Of a stretch of DNA of 10,179 nt, positions 1 through 6,234 are shown one piece after another. This stretch comes from an uncultured Eubacteriales bacterium. Lineage in GTDB: Bacteria; Bacillota; Clostridia; Oscillospirales; Acutalibacteraceae. The first letter of the stretch is position 1; each line of letters starts with the position of its first letter. Position numbers and translations under genes: made by a program. The notes under the pieces are model-generated. The model was not told the origin of the DNA and did not search any database. It saw only the letters and a program-made list of their open reading frames with translations. The stretch spans positions 1 to 10,179 of the forward strand of contig CAKUAQ010000055.1 in the NCBI GenBank assembly GCA_934636435.1, given 5' to 3'.

Positions 1-696
1 CAGAGCGGTGTCCACCACATCCGCGCCCGCCTCAATGGCCTTGAGCAGCACCATATCGGCAATACCGGCAGTGAAATGGGAGTGAATCTGAATCGGCAGC
101 TTCACATTCTCTTTCAGCGCCTTTACCAGATCATAGGTGCTCTGAGGCAGCAGCAAACCCGCCATATCCTTCACACAAATGGAGTCGGCACCCGCCTCCT
201 CCAGCTGCTTCGCATACTGCACGAAATACTCGATATTATGCACCGGGCTGGTGGTGTAAGAAATCGCCACCTGCACATGAGCGCCTTTTTCCTTGCGCGC
301 TGCGTTGATAGAGGTCTGCAGATTGCGGATGTCATTCAACGCATCAAAGATGCGGATAACATCAATGCCATTCGCCACAGACTTCTGCACAAAATACTCG
401 ACCACATCGTCGGCATAGTGCCGATAGCCCAACATATTCTGCCCCCGGAACAGCATCTGCAACGGAGTATTGGGCATATGTTTTTTCAGCGTGCGCAGGC
501 GCTCCCAAGGGTCTTCATCCAGAAACCGCAGGCAGGCGTCAAAGGTAGCGCCGCCCCAGCACTCGATGGAATGAAAACCAATCTTATCCAGCGGCTCCAG
601 TGCCGGCAGCATCTCTGCCGTAGACATACGGGTAGCGATCAGCGATTGGTGCGCGTCCCGCAGCACGGTTTCGGTAATCCCGATTTTTTTAGCCAA
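1..696 (-). CDS. oadA: OadA-type biotin-dependent carboxyltransferase (oxaloacetate decarboxylase alpha / pyruvate carboxylase subunit B), C-terminus cut off by window
   Basis: Only the first 232 codons are present; the gene runs off the left edge. The family moves a carboxyl group between a 2-oxoacid such as oxaloacetate and carboxybiotin on a carrier protein. The fragment is the N-terminal TIM-barrel half: TVLRDAHQSLIATR (residues 10-23), WGGATFD (48-54), the RGQN segment followed by GYRHYADDVV (84-99), NGIDVIRIFDALND (109-122), CVKDMAGLL (174-182) and IHSHFTAG (204-211). By family comparison D14, K176 (normally carbamylated), H205 and H207 are the metal ligands. The start is TTG at 694-696, preceded nine bases upstream by GGAAAGGA; translation from it gives MAKKIGITETVLRD, the expected N-terminus, and the nearby ATG (704-706) is out of frame and stops after five codons. 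The biotin carrier gene lies 36 bases upstream, so the two are co-transcribed. The true substrate (oxaloacetate, pyruvate or another acyl group) cannot be settled from this fragment. Confidence 0.93.
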   Translation of the reverse strand, partial: MAKKIGITETVLRDAHQSLIATRMSTAEMLPALEPLDKIGFHSIECWGGATFDACLRFLDEDPWERLRTLKKHMPNTPLQMLFRGQNMLGYRHYADDVVEYFVQKSVANGIDVIRIFDALNDIRNLQTSINAARKEKGAHVQVAISYTTSPVHNIEYFVQYAKQLEEAGADSICVKDMAGLLLPQSTYDLVKALKENVKLPIQIHSHFTAGIADMVLLKAIEAGADVVDTAL

Positions 697-732
697 AAGA
701 ATTCATCCTTTCCAGTGATGTCAGCGTGCCGC

Positions 733-1086
733 TCAGTTCAGGCTGAGCAGCACCTTTCCGGACTCTACGGAGTCACCTTTGTTGACATACACAGCCGTCA
801 CCGTGCCGTCGGCAGCCGCCATGATCTCGTTCTCCATCTTCATGGCCTCGAACACTACCAGCACATCGCCCTGCTTCACCACGCTGCCTACCTGCACCTT
901 TACATCCACGATGGTGCCGGGCATGGGGCACAGCACATCGTTGGCGCCGGCCGCTGCCGGAGCGGAGGGCGCGGCAGGAGCAGCAACCGGAGCTGCCGCG
1001 GGAGCAGTCGCCGGCGCGGTCGCACCGATCTCCTCTACCTCAACATCGTACGCATTGCCGTTTACCGTGATCTGAAACTTTTTCAT
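733..1086 (-). CDS. Biotin carboxyl carrier protein (biotin/lipoyl attachment domain, decarboxylase gamma-type)
   Basis: A 117-residue soluble carrier that swings a carboxylated biotin between active sites of a biotin-dependent decarboxylase or transcarboxylase. It starts MKKFQITVNGNAYDVEVEE, the usual N-terminus of this small family. A flexible Ala/Pro-rich linker follows (about residues 22-48), then the biotinyl domain (about 50-117) with the attachment motif EAMKMEN at 80-86; K83 is the biotinylated lysine, which a biotin protein ligase would modify. The ATG at 1084-1086 has GGAAAGGA eleven bases upstream. The frame stays open 46 codons further upstream, but that stretch contains the promoter and does not resemble the family. 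The oadA-type gene follows 36 bases downstream, consistent with a two-gene unit. The membrane beta subunit that would make a sodium-pumping decarboxylase is not in the window. Confidence 0.93.
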   Translation of the reverse strand: MKKFQITVNGNAYDVEVEEIGATAPATAPAAAPVAAPAAPSAPAAAGANDVLCPMPGTIVDVKVQVGSVVKQGDVLVVFEAMKMENEIMAAADGTVTAVYVNKGDSVESGKVLLSLN

Positions 1087-1114
1087 ATACAACTCAATCC
1101 TTTCCGAAATCAGA

Positions 1115-1128
1115 GGTTTTGCAAAACC
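1115..1128. promoter_or_regulatory. Perfect 14-bp palindrome in the biotin carrier leader (possible operator)
   Basis: GGTTTTGCAAAACC reads identically on both strands and sits about 16-29 bases downstream of the predicted transcription start, before the ribosome binding site. The symmetry has no central loop, so it suits a dimeric DNA-binding repressor better than an RNA hairpin. I do not recognise it as the site of a named regulator; it does not look like the BirA, CcpA or CodY consensus. Confidence 0.4.
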
Positions 1129-1150
1129 CCATATTCTCCATATTACCTGT

Positions 1151-1179
1151 ATTATATGCGATTGACAAGGATTTGGCAA
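1151..1179 (-). promoter_or_regulatory. Sigma-A type promoter of the biotin carrier/oadA unit
   Basis: On the minus strand, -35 TTGCCA (1174-1179) is separated by exactly 17 bases from a perfect -10 TATAAT (1151-1156). Transcription would start near 1144, giving a leader of about 58 nt before the biotin carrier ATG at 1086. The promoter shows that the biotin carrier and oadA genes can be transcribed independently of the rluB-containing operon upstream. I see no obvious terminator between the two units, so read-through is possible as well. Confidence 0.8.
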
Positions 1180-1252
1180 GGGGTTTTCAGCAGTTTTTTG
1201 AGATTTTTTCACTTGATACGTCAAAACGGCTCCTCATACTTTCGATACGCGG

Positions 1253-1390
1253 TTATGACTCCACCGACTTGACCGCAGTTAAGGCATTGCCGCTCCCATA
1301 GGTATGTCCGTCAAAATGAAAGCCGCCCGGTAGCCAAATATCGTGCGGATGTTCCGGCTTTACGACCCCCAAGGGACAATCACGGTCCAT
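1253..1390 (-). CDS. Possible small protein, 45 codons, TAATG-coupled to the GNAT-like gene
   Basis: An ATG (1388-1390) overlaps the TAA stop of the preceding GNAT-like gene as TAATG, a common arrangement for coupled translation. The frame then runs 45 codons to a TAA at 1253-1255. The product begins MDRDCPLGVVKPEHPHDIW and continues with LPGGFHFDGHTYGSG; it is rich in Gly and His, with one Cys and no membrane segment or signal peptide. I do not recognise it. There is no convincing ribosome binding site of its own; the best purine run (GAGAA) is about 15 bases away. It ends roughly 75 bases before the next promoter. It could be a real coupled peptide, the remnant of a longer gene, or a chance open frame. 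Confidence 0.3.
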   Translation of the reverse strand: MDRDCPLGVVKPEHPHDIWLPGGFHFDGHTYGSGNALTAVKSVES

Positions 1391-1755
1391 TATTTTGTTT
1401 GGCCGTTCTCATGCTGGCAACCGGAACGGAAAAACGCGTCAATGGAAACCTCGTAGCGGCCATTCGCCGGAGCAAACTCCAACCGTTTCAGCACCGGAGC
1501 CAGCGATTTCAGCCGACAGACACCGGTCACAGCCCCCCGGCAGTCTCCGGCATTCAGCACCGAACGGATGAGTGCTTCGATCATCAAGGGCTCGTCCGTT
1601 TCCACACGCAATATTTCCGTCTCGTCCCCGGAAACCCGGAACAGAGCATGGCCAAGCGCCGCGCCGCTACTATCCCGCAGCACCATCGCCTCGGTATCGG
1701 CCGGAGCCTCAATAGACTGTAAAAATGCCTTATCGGCGGGTAAAATGGTAATCAC
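1390..1755 (-). CDS. Small GNAT-like protein of unknown function
   Basis: A 121-residue soluble protein. The segment GAALGHALFRVSGDETEILRV (about 31-51), followed by a helix EPLMIEALIRSVLNAGDCRGA (55-75), resembles the central beta-strands and helix of GNAT acetyltransferases, and LKRLEFAPANGRYEVSIDAFF (89-109) resembles their C-terminal strands. The acetyl-CoA pyrophosphate loop normally read as R/QxxGxG/A is not visible, so enzyme activity is doubtful. The start is GTG at 1753-1755, with GGAGGG nine bases upstream inside the end of rluB; the two genes overlap by 26 bases. It therefore belongs to the same transcript as rluB. The GNAT assignment is an inference from motif shape; a hypothetical protein is the safe label. 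Confidence 0.75.
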   Translation of the reverse strand: MITILPADKAFLQSIEAPADTEAMVLRDSSGAALGHALFRVSGDETEILRVETDEPLMIEALIRSVLNAGDCRGAVTGVCRLKSLAPVLKRLEFAPANGRYEVSIDAFFRSGCQHENGQTK

Positions 1756-2524
1756 GATCCGGTTCCCTCCCGCTTTTGATATAATCTGCGGCTATTTTTT
1801 GCGCCGATCCGGTAGCCATCACCAGCTCCCGTACCTCTCTGGGGGTGAGATAGCGCCAACTGCCCACCGGCTGCATTCCCAGCCGCACACCGCCCACGGC
1901 GGTGCGGCGCAGACGCGCCACCTCCAGCCCCAGCGCCTCGCACATCCGCCGGATCTGGCGGTTACGTCCTTCAAACAGGGTGATTTCTACCACGCACCGT
2001 CCCGGCTCACTGGATATCACTCGTATCTCCGCCGGAGAGGTCTTGCGTCCATCCAGCAAAATGCCCTCCTCAAATTTCAGCTTCTGTTCATCCGTCAGAG
2101 GGGAACGCAAGGTCACACGATAAAGCTTGGGCACATGAGTGGAGGGGTGCATCACAGCGTTGGCGAAGTCGCCGTCGTTAGTGCACAGGAGCAGCCCCTC
2201 ACTTTCGCGATCCAGCCGCCCCACCGGGAACACGGTCACGCCGACGTTGGCCACCAGTTCCTGCACACATTTGCGTCCCTGCTCATCCTTCAGAGTGGTG
2301 ATATACCCACGAGGCTTATGCAATGCAATATATACCGGCGCTACCGCGCCGCCGATCTTCTTTCCCCGCACATGGATGACGTCCTTGTGCTCGTCCGCCT
2401 TGTCCCCCAGTGAGGCCACGCGCCCGTTCACCTTTACATGTCCCGCGGCGATCAGTTCCTCCGCCTTACGGCGTGAAGCCACTCCCCTCTCAGACAGCAG
2501 TTTTTGCAGTCGTACCATTGCCAT
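1730..2524 (-). CDS. rluB: RluB-family rRNA pseudouridine synthase (RsuA/RluB/RluE/RluF family)
   Basis: A 264-residue enzyme that converts a uridine to pseudouridine in rRNA; by family RluB acts on 23S rRNA helix 89. The N-terminal S4 RNA-binding domain is clear: RLQKLLSERGVASRRKAEEL (residues 5-24) and IAAGHVKVNG (25-34). The catalytic core follows with KPRGYITT (70-77), VGRLDRESEGLLLCTNDGDF (101-120), where D105 is the catalytic aspartate, KLYRVTL (133-139) and EGRNRQIRRM (185-194). The ATG at 2522-2524 has AGGAG nine bases upstream. The length is normal for the family, with a short charged C-terminal tail. It lies 22 bases after the carboxypeptidase gene and overlaps the GNAT-like gene. 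RluB near dac and scp genes is also known in Bacillus subtilis. The exact target uridine is inferred from the family. Confidence 0.95.
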   Translation of the reverse strand: MAMVRLQKLLSERGVASRRKAEELIAAGHVKVNGRVASLGDKADEHKDVIHVRGKKIGGAVAPVYIALHKPRGYITTLKDEQGRKCVQELVANVGVTVFPVGRLDRESEGLLLCTNDGDFANAVMHPSTHVPKLYRVTLRSPLTDEQKLKFEEGILLDGRKTSPAEIRVISSEPGRCVVEITLFEGRNRQIRRMCEALGLEVARLRRTAVGGVRLGMQPVGSWRYLTPREVRELVMATGSAQKIAADYIKSGREPDRDYHFTRR

Positions 2525-2546
2525 ATTCCATTTCTCCTATGTTGAA

Positions 2547-3683
2547 TTACCCGCCCAGCAAGGCTTCGGTTAATTGGATCAAATGGCGGCAAAACCGAAC
2601 GCCGAAGCCCGGCACCGGCCGGGCAGGCACTTCCTCTGCCGCCGTCAGGATGCGGACAGCCGCCACTCGGTCGCCGGCGGTATAGATCACCCGGCCCACC
2701 GGCTGTCCGGGCTCCACCGGTGCCCACAGAAAATCCGGTAACTCCACCGTAGCGGTCAGCGTCTCTCCGGCAGTCAGCACCGCCGCATCCGCTCCGGTCG
2801 CCGTCAAAGGAACGGAATCCCGCACGCCCCCGGCTATCGGGCATTCCGTCGGTGCATTCGGCAGCGCCTCCCGCCGCACCAGCGAAAATCCGTATTCATA
2901 CAGCGCCATATGATCATTCCAGTAATCGCCGCCGTTCAGAGTCGCTACGACCAGAGTGATACCGTTCCGCTCCACGGCGGATACAAGACAGCGTCCGGAG
3001 TTTTTTGTGAATCCGGTTTTCAGTCCGATGCAACCGTCATAGAGCTTCAACAGCTTGTTGTGATTGCTGAGGGTACAATGCCGCCCTCCCAGCGTTACCG
3101 CTGCTGTGCGGCTGCAACACAATTCTGCCAGCAGCGGCACCTTCAGCACCGCTGCCCCCAGTCGCGCCATATCGGCGGCGCTGGCGCCGTGTCCCTCGGC
3201 GTCCAGCCCGGAGGGCGTCACAAAATGACTGTCCGCCATGCCCAGCCGAGCAGCCGTCTCGTTCATGCGGACGGCAAACTCCTCAAAGCTCCCGGCGGTC
3301 AGAAGCGCCAGCGCATTGGCTGCATCGTTGCCGGAGGACAACAGCAGTGCCGCCAGCAGATCCCGCACCGTGACGGTCTCCCCCACGGACAATCCTACCT
3401 GCGTTCCTTCCACCGGCACCGTACCCGCCGGGATCTGCACCGAACGCTCCGGCTCCAATGCTTCGCCGGCCACCAGCGCCGTCATCAATTTTGTCGTGCT
3501 GGCCATAGGGCGGGCGGTATGGCCGTCCTTTTCATACAGCACTCGTCCGCTCTCCGGCTCATAGATCACCGCCGACAGCGACGACACCCCGGGCGCCGCC
3601 GCCCGAGCAGGCAACGGCCGCATCACACAGAAAAGCAGCAGTGCCGCACCCCAAAATGCCGTCCATCGGTTTCCTCCACGCAT
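2547..3683 (-). CDS. DacF-type D-alanyl-D-alanine carboxypeptidase (penicillin-binding protein, S11 family)
   Basis: A 378-residue exported serine peptidase that removes the terminal D-Ala from peptidoglycan pentapeptides. It has an N-terminal signal peptide (hydrophobic WGAALLLFCV around 11-20, likely cleavage after A28 in PARA). The three active-site motifs are intact: S62-T-T-K65 (nucleophile and base), S117-G-N119 and K222-T-G224. The C-terminal part (about 285-370) fits the beta-rich PBP5_C domain, and the LIQLTEALLGG end could be a membrane-facing helix, though weakly hydrophobic. The ATG (3681-3683) has GGAGGG six bases upstream, but this site lies in the 3' arm of a strong hairpin (3691-3725). 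In spore formers, DacF/DacB relatives act on spore cortex or forespore wall, which agrees with the sporulation genes just upstream; the specific role is inferred. Confidence 0.95.
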   Translation of the reverse strand: MRGGNRWTAFWGAALLLFCVMRPLPARAAAPGVSSLSAVIYEPESGRVLYEKDGHTARPMASTTKLMTALVAGEALEPERSVQIPAGTVPVEGTQVGLSVGETVTVRDLLAALLLSSGNDAANALALLTAGSFEEFAVRMNETAARLGMADSHFVTPSGLDAEGHGASAADMARLGAAVLKVPLLAELCCSRTAAVTLGGRHCTLSNHNKLLKLYDGCIGLKTGFTKNSGRCLVSAVERNGITLVVATLNGGDYWNDHMALYEYGFSLVRREALPNAPTECPIAGGVRDSVPLTATGADAAVLTAGETLTATVELPDFLWAPVEPGQPVGRVIYTAGDRVAAVRILTAAEEVPARPVPGFGVRFCRHLIQLTEALLGG

Positions 3684-3690
3684 GGAAATC

Positions 3691-3725
3691 CCTCCGTTTC
3701 GTCAAAGAATATGCAGAAACGGAGG
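3691..3725 (-). promoter_or_regulatory. RNA hairpin covering the ribosome binding site of the carboxypeptidase gene
   Basis: On the minus strand CCTCCGTTTC (3716-3725) and GAAACGGAGG (3691-3700) form a perfect 10-bp stem with a 15-base loop. The GGAGG at 3691-3695 is the ribosome binding site of the gene starting at 3683, so in RNA it would be paired with an exact anti-SD-like CCUCC. No T-run follows, so this is not a standard intrinsic terminator. It could hold down translation until opened by a ribosome, temperature or a factor, or act as a processing or stability element between ytfJ and the carboxypeptidase gene. Confidence 0.55.
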
Positions 3726-3745
3726 AATCCATACCTGAGAAACGA

Positions 3746-4129
3746 TCAGTTGATGTCGTCCTTTTTATCGCCTTTATTCTTTTTTGAGGTCAGCATATCC
3801 ATCAGATCCGGCACCATGGACACCAGCCGATCCGTGGTATCCGGTTTGGATACCACCGGCAGCAGCTGAGTCTCGCCGTTCTTGATGATGAGAAACGCCA
3901 CCGGGGTAATGTTGATACCCGCACCGGCTCCGCCACCGAACAGCTCCTGGGGATTCTTCGTCGGCAGGTCGGAACCGCCGGACGCAAACCCGTAAGACAC
4001 CTTTGATACCGGGATAATGGTGATGCCGTCCGGCAGGGATATGGGCGAACCTACGACCGTGTTCGCATCCACCATCTGACGGATCTTCTCCACCGAAACG
4101 CCCATCAAACCTTCTACCTGATTAGCCAT
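3746..4129 (-). CDS. ytfJ: GerW-family sporulation protein YtfJ
   Basis: A 127-residue cytoplasmic protein of the GerW/YtfJ family, whose members in Bacillus are made during sporulation and are needed for normal spore germination. Diagnostic segments are VDANTVVGSPISLPDGITII (20-39), PVSKVSYGFASGGSD (40-54) and the glycine-rich GGGAGAGINITPVAFLIIKNG (65-85). The tail (115-127) is strongly charged, KKNKGDKKDDIN. The ATG (4127-4129) has a full AAGGAGG nine bases upstream and overlaps the end of the DUF2953 gene by eight bases, so translation is probably coupled. The DUF2953-YtfJ pair is also adjacent in Bacillus subtilis (ytfI-ytfJ), which strengthens both calls. Its presence marks the host as a likely spore former. 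Confidence 0.94.
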   Translation of the reverse strand: MANQVEGLMGVSVEKIRQMVDANTVVGSPISLPDGITIIPVSKVSYGFASGGSDLPTKNPQELFGGGAGAGINITPVAFLIIKNGETQLLPVVSKPDTTDRLVSMVPDLMDMLTSKKNKGDKKDDIN

Positions 4130-4802
4130 TGTGATTTACCTCCTTAGTCGGTTGGTTATTGATTTCTGAATACCGCAGCGCAAACCATAGCGCTGCCCAC
4201 AGCAGCCGTACCGGAACTGCGTGCAGCCGCACATCGGCCGTTACCCGGCCACGAGTCTGCAAAAAGCCGGGCTCCACCCGCACATCCCGTCTGCGAATTC
4301 GCATGAACCGCTCCAAAATTGCCACCGCCGGATACACAACACCGCTGAGACGGCCATACAGCAGCGCGGTCTCAGCCGCATCCTCCTGCACCACCACCAG
4401 CAATCGCAGACGCAGACGGTCCACCGTGATCGCCCGCAGCATTTTCCCGGCAGCCTGTCCGGCCAGCTCCGCCAGTCGCTGCAAATACCGGGCGGTGGCC
4501 GCCACGCCGTCCTGTCGGAAGGCGGCACGCAGTTCTTCTTTGATTTGTGCTGCCTTCGAGGGCTTTTTCGACGGGGACCGATCGGTTTTCACCTTTTTAT
4601 TCGACCGCTTTTCAGTTCTGGCGGGCTTGTCCTTCGCCGGAACGAGCGTCAGCGGAATTCCCAGCACCCGCACCCGTACCCTCCACGGAGAATCGCCGGA
4701 GATGCACAGTGACACCGGCACCAGCAGGAGCAACAGCAAGAGCAGCAGCGCCAACGCCAATAGACCCAGCACGCTGTACAGCACGATTCTCCCGGCCGTC
4801 AC
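4122..4802 (-). CDS. DUF2953 membrane-anchored protein (YtfI-like)
   Basis: A 226-residue protein with one strong N-terminal membrane segment (about residues 7-30, a long leucine run ending in VPVSL), followed by a lysine-rich stretch (about 58-85, KDKPARTEKRSNKKVKTDRS) and a domain matching DUF2953 in layout: a beta-rich start VRVRVLGIPLTLVP (42-55) and a C-terminal part with GRLSGVVYPAV (149-159) and GRVTADVRLHAVPVRLLWAA (184-203). The biochemical role is unknown; the family is linked to sporulation mainly by its pairing with YtfJ. The start is GTG at 4800-4802, three bases after the scpB stop, with AGGAGG eight bases upstream inside scpB. Its 3' end overlaps ytfJ. The DUF2953 label rests on motif shape and neighbour, not on a search. 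Confidence 0.85.
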   Translation of the reverse strand: MTAGRIVLYSVLGLLALALLLLLLLLLVPVSLCISGDSPWRVRVRVLGIPLTLVPAKDKPARTEKRSNKKVKTDRSPSKKPSKAAQIKEELRAAFRQDGVAATARYLQRLAELAGQAAGKMLRAITVDRLRLRLLVVVQEDAAETALLYGRLSGVVYPAVAILERFMRIRRRDVRVEPGFLQTRGRVTADVRLHAVPVRLLWAALWFALRYSEINNQPTKEVNHNG

Positions 4803-4805
4803 GGA

Positions 4806-5414
4806 TCATTCCTCCTCGTCCGAAAACAATTCTGCGTCCGGTGGCAGGACCTCATCCTCGCGAAGCATTTCTTCCATCGTCGTCTCCGCCATAGGCGTCT
4901 CCTGCTTCTGCGGCAACGGGGGCAGCTGATCAATGGAGCTGACCCCAAAGCACCGCAGGAAATTCAGAGTCGTGCCATACAGAAGCGGCCGACCGGGAAG
5001 GTCCATCCGACCCTTTTCCTCGATCAGACCTTTTTGCTGCAGACTCTGCATCACGCCGCTGCAATCCACACCCCGCACCTGCTCAACAAAAGGGCGGGTC
5101 ACCGGCTGGTTATACGCAATGATAGCCAGCACCTCCATCGCCGCCTGAGACAACGGCGTATTGCGGCGAATGTCCATTGCCTTGCGGACATAGGCGGCGT
5201 AATCCTTGCTGCTGCACAGCTGATAGCCGTTCTCCAGCCGCAGAGCGGTCATGCCGCCCTGCCGGGTGTTCACATCCTGCATCCAATCTTCAGCGATGCG
5301 GCCGGTGGTCTCCTCATCCAAATCCAACGCCTGCGCCAACCGGGACACCGGCACCGGCTCGCCGCTGGCAAACAAAATAGCCTCCAGTGCCGCCTGATAC
5401 TGTTTAATTTCCAT
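4806..5414 (-). CDS. scpB: Segregation and condensation protein B
   Basis: A 202-residue winged-helix protein that dimerises and, with ScpA, joins SMC in the condensin complex that organises and separates chromosomes. Recognisable segments are YQAALEAILFASGEPVPVSR (6-25), QLCSSKDYAAYVRKA (65-79), PLSQAAMEVLAIIAYNQPVT (86-105), then RPFVEQVRGVDCSG (106-119) and PGRPLLYGTTLNFLRCFG (138-155). The C-terminal 40 residues are acidic and of low complexity. The ATG at 5412-5414 was chosen because the protein then begins MEIKQYQAALEAILF as in the family and has AGGAG ten bases upstream; the frame stays open another 38 codons upstream, but that stretch only shadows scpA. The start overlaps the scpA stop by 11 bases, the usual coupled arrangement. 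Confidence 0.96.
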   Translation of the reverse strand: MEIKQYQAALEAILFASGEPVPVSRLAQALDLDEETTGRIAEDWMQDVNTRQGGMTALRLENGYQLCSSKDYAAYVRKAMDIRRNTPLSQAAMEVLAIIAYNQPVTRPFVEQVRGVDCSGVMQSLQQKGLIEEKGRMDLPGRPLLYGTTLNFLRCFGVSSIDQLPPLPQKQETPMAETTMEEMLREDEVLPPDAELFSDEEE

Positions 5415-6186
5415 CGGTCTCTCTCTCCTCATCCGGGGTATCGCTGTCAAATTCCTCCCCAATGCTCTCGTCCCATTCCTCCCGGGGGCGCATCTCGATC
5501 TCCAGCCCGCCGTCGCTGTCCTCCACACAAATGCGTTTGGACTTGATCAGCTCCAGCAGCGCCAGAAAGGTGGCTACCAGCTCGGATTTGGATTCCGCCC
5601 GTTCGAACAGGGATGTATACCGCACCCGTGGCTGGGTATACAGCCGACGCAGCACATAACCGATGCGGGAGGAGACCGATACGATCTTACGGGACACGAT
5701 GCCGCTGAAGGCCTGCGCCGGGGGCGGCAAACGCCGCTTTCCCCGCCCGGCCGCCGCCAGATAGGCGTCCAGCATTTCCTCCGGCTGATGCGCCCGACGG
5801 TAGATCAGATCCGGCTCCACTTCCTCGGCCGGACGCACGAACAAATCGCCGCCCACATAGTCCGCCGCCAGCCGCCGTGCCATCTGCTGACACAGCTGAT
5901 ATTCGATCAGCTGTCCGGTGAGCTCCCGCTTAAACTCCTCGGTTTCCTCCTCATACCGGGGCAGCAGCATCACAGACTTGATATACACCAGCCGAGCGGC
6001 CATCTCCAGAAATTCGCTGGCGACCTCCATATCGTAATCCTGCATCTGCCGGATCGCCGCCAGATACTGCTCCAGCACCTGGGCGATGGGAATGTCATAG
6101 ATATTCAGTTTGTGCTTCTGTACCAGATAGAGAAGCAGATCTAGCGGCCCCTCAAATACCGGCAGCTTATAGGAGATGGTTTCCAT
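5404..6186 (-). CDS. scpA: Segregation and condensation protein A
   Basis: The kleisin subunit (260 residues) that bridges the two SMC heads in the bacterial condensin ring. The N-terminus carries the family signature FEGPLDLLLYLVQKHKLNIY (10-29) and DIPIAQVLEQYL (31-42), then MEVASEFLEMAARLVYIKSV (53-72). The C-terminal winged-helix region is SKSELVATFLALLELIKSKR (about 208-227), followed by an acidic tail. The ATG (6184-6186) has AAGGA nine bases upstream. It lies 48 bases after the M50 protease gene and overlaps scpB by 11 bases. The length is normal for the family. Confidence 0.97.
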   Translation of the reverse strand: METISYKLPVFEGPLDLLLYLVQKHKLNIYDIPIAQVLEQYLAAIRQMQDYDMEVASEFLEMAARLVYIKSVMLLPRYEEETEEFKRELTGQLIEYQLCQQMARRLAADYVGGDLFVRPAEEVEPDLIYRRAHQPEEMLDAYLAAAGRGKRRLPPPAQAFSGIVSRKIVSVSSRIGYVLRRLYTQPRVRYTSLFERAESKSELVATFLALLELIKSKRICVEDSDGGLEIEMRPREEWDESIGEEFDSDTPDEERETDGN

Positions 6187-6234
6187 TCGTGCACATCCTT
6201 ATTCTGGGCAAAACTCCCAGCGACTATACACACA

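Noticed and set aside
689..706. A five-codon frame (MNSFG) starting at the ATG just upstream of the oadA TTG start.
   Set aside because: The SD directly abuts that ATG with no spacing, whereas the spacing to the in-frame TTG is nine bases. It is probably incidental.
1192..1210. Runs of T on the plus strand that look like terminator tails.
   Set aside because: No plus-strand gene lies upstream and no stable stem precedes them; on the minus strand they are A-runs.
1087..1224. A 46-residue N-terminal extension of the biotin carrier from a TTG at 1222-1224 with AGGAG five bases upstream.
   Set aside because: The extension would contain the near-perfect -35/-10 promoter and the palindrome, does not resemble any biotin carrier N-terminus, and the inner ATG gives the canonical MKKF start.
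76..1272. A 398-codon plus-strand open frame across the left end.
   Set aside because: It is exactly antisense to the oadA-type and biotin carrier genes, whose minus-strand proteins match known families motif by motif. The plus-strand product is rich in His, Arg and Gln, typical of a shadow frame.
1320..1362. Complementary 7-mers AAAGCCG and CGGCTTT on the minus strand, followed by CATTTT, as a possible terminator of the rluB operon.
   Set aside because: The loop would be about 29 bases and the T-run is broken, so a terminator is not convincing.
5415..5528. A 38-codon upstream extension of scpB.
   Set aside because: It lies wholly inside the scpA coding region in another frame and adds Arg-rich residues not seen in ScpB; the ATG at 5412-5414 has a good SD and the family N-terminus.
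6204..6220. A 5-bp hairpin CTGGG/CCCAG between the M50 gene and scpA.
   Set aside because: The stem is short, it does not cover the scpA ribosome binding site, and no T-run follows.
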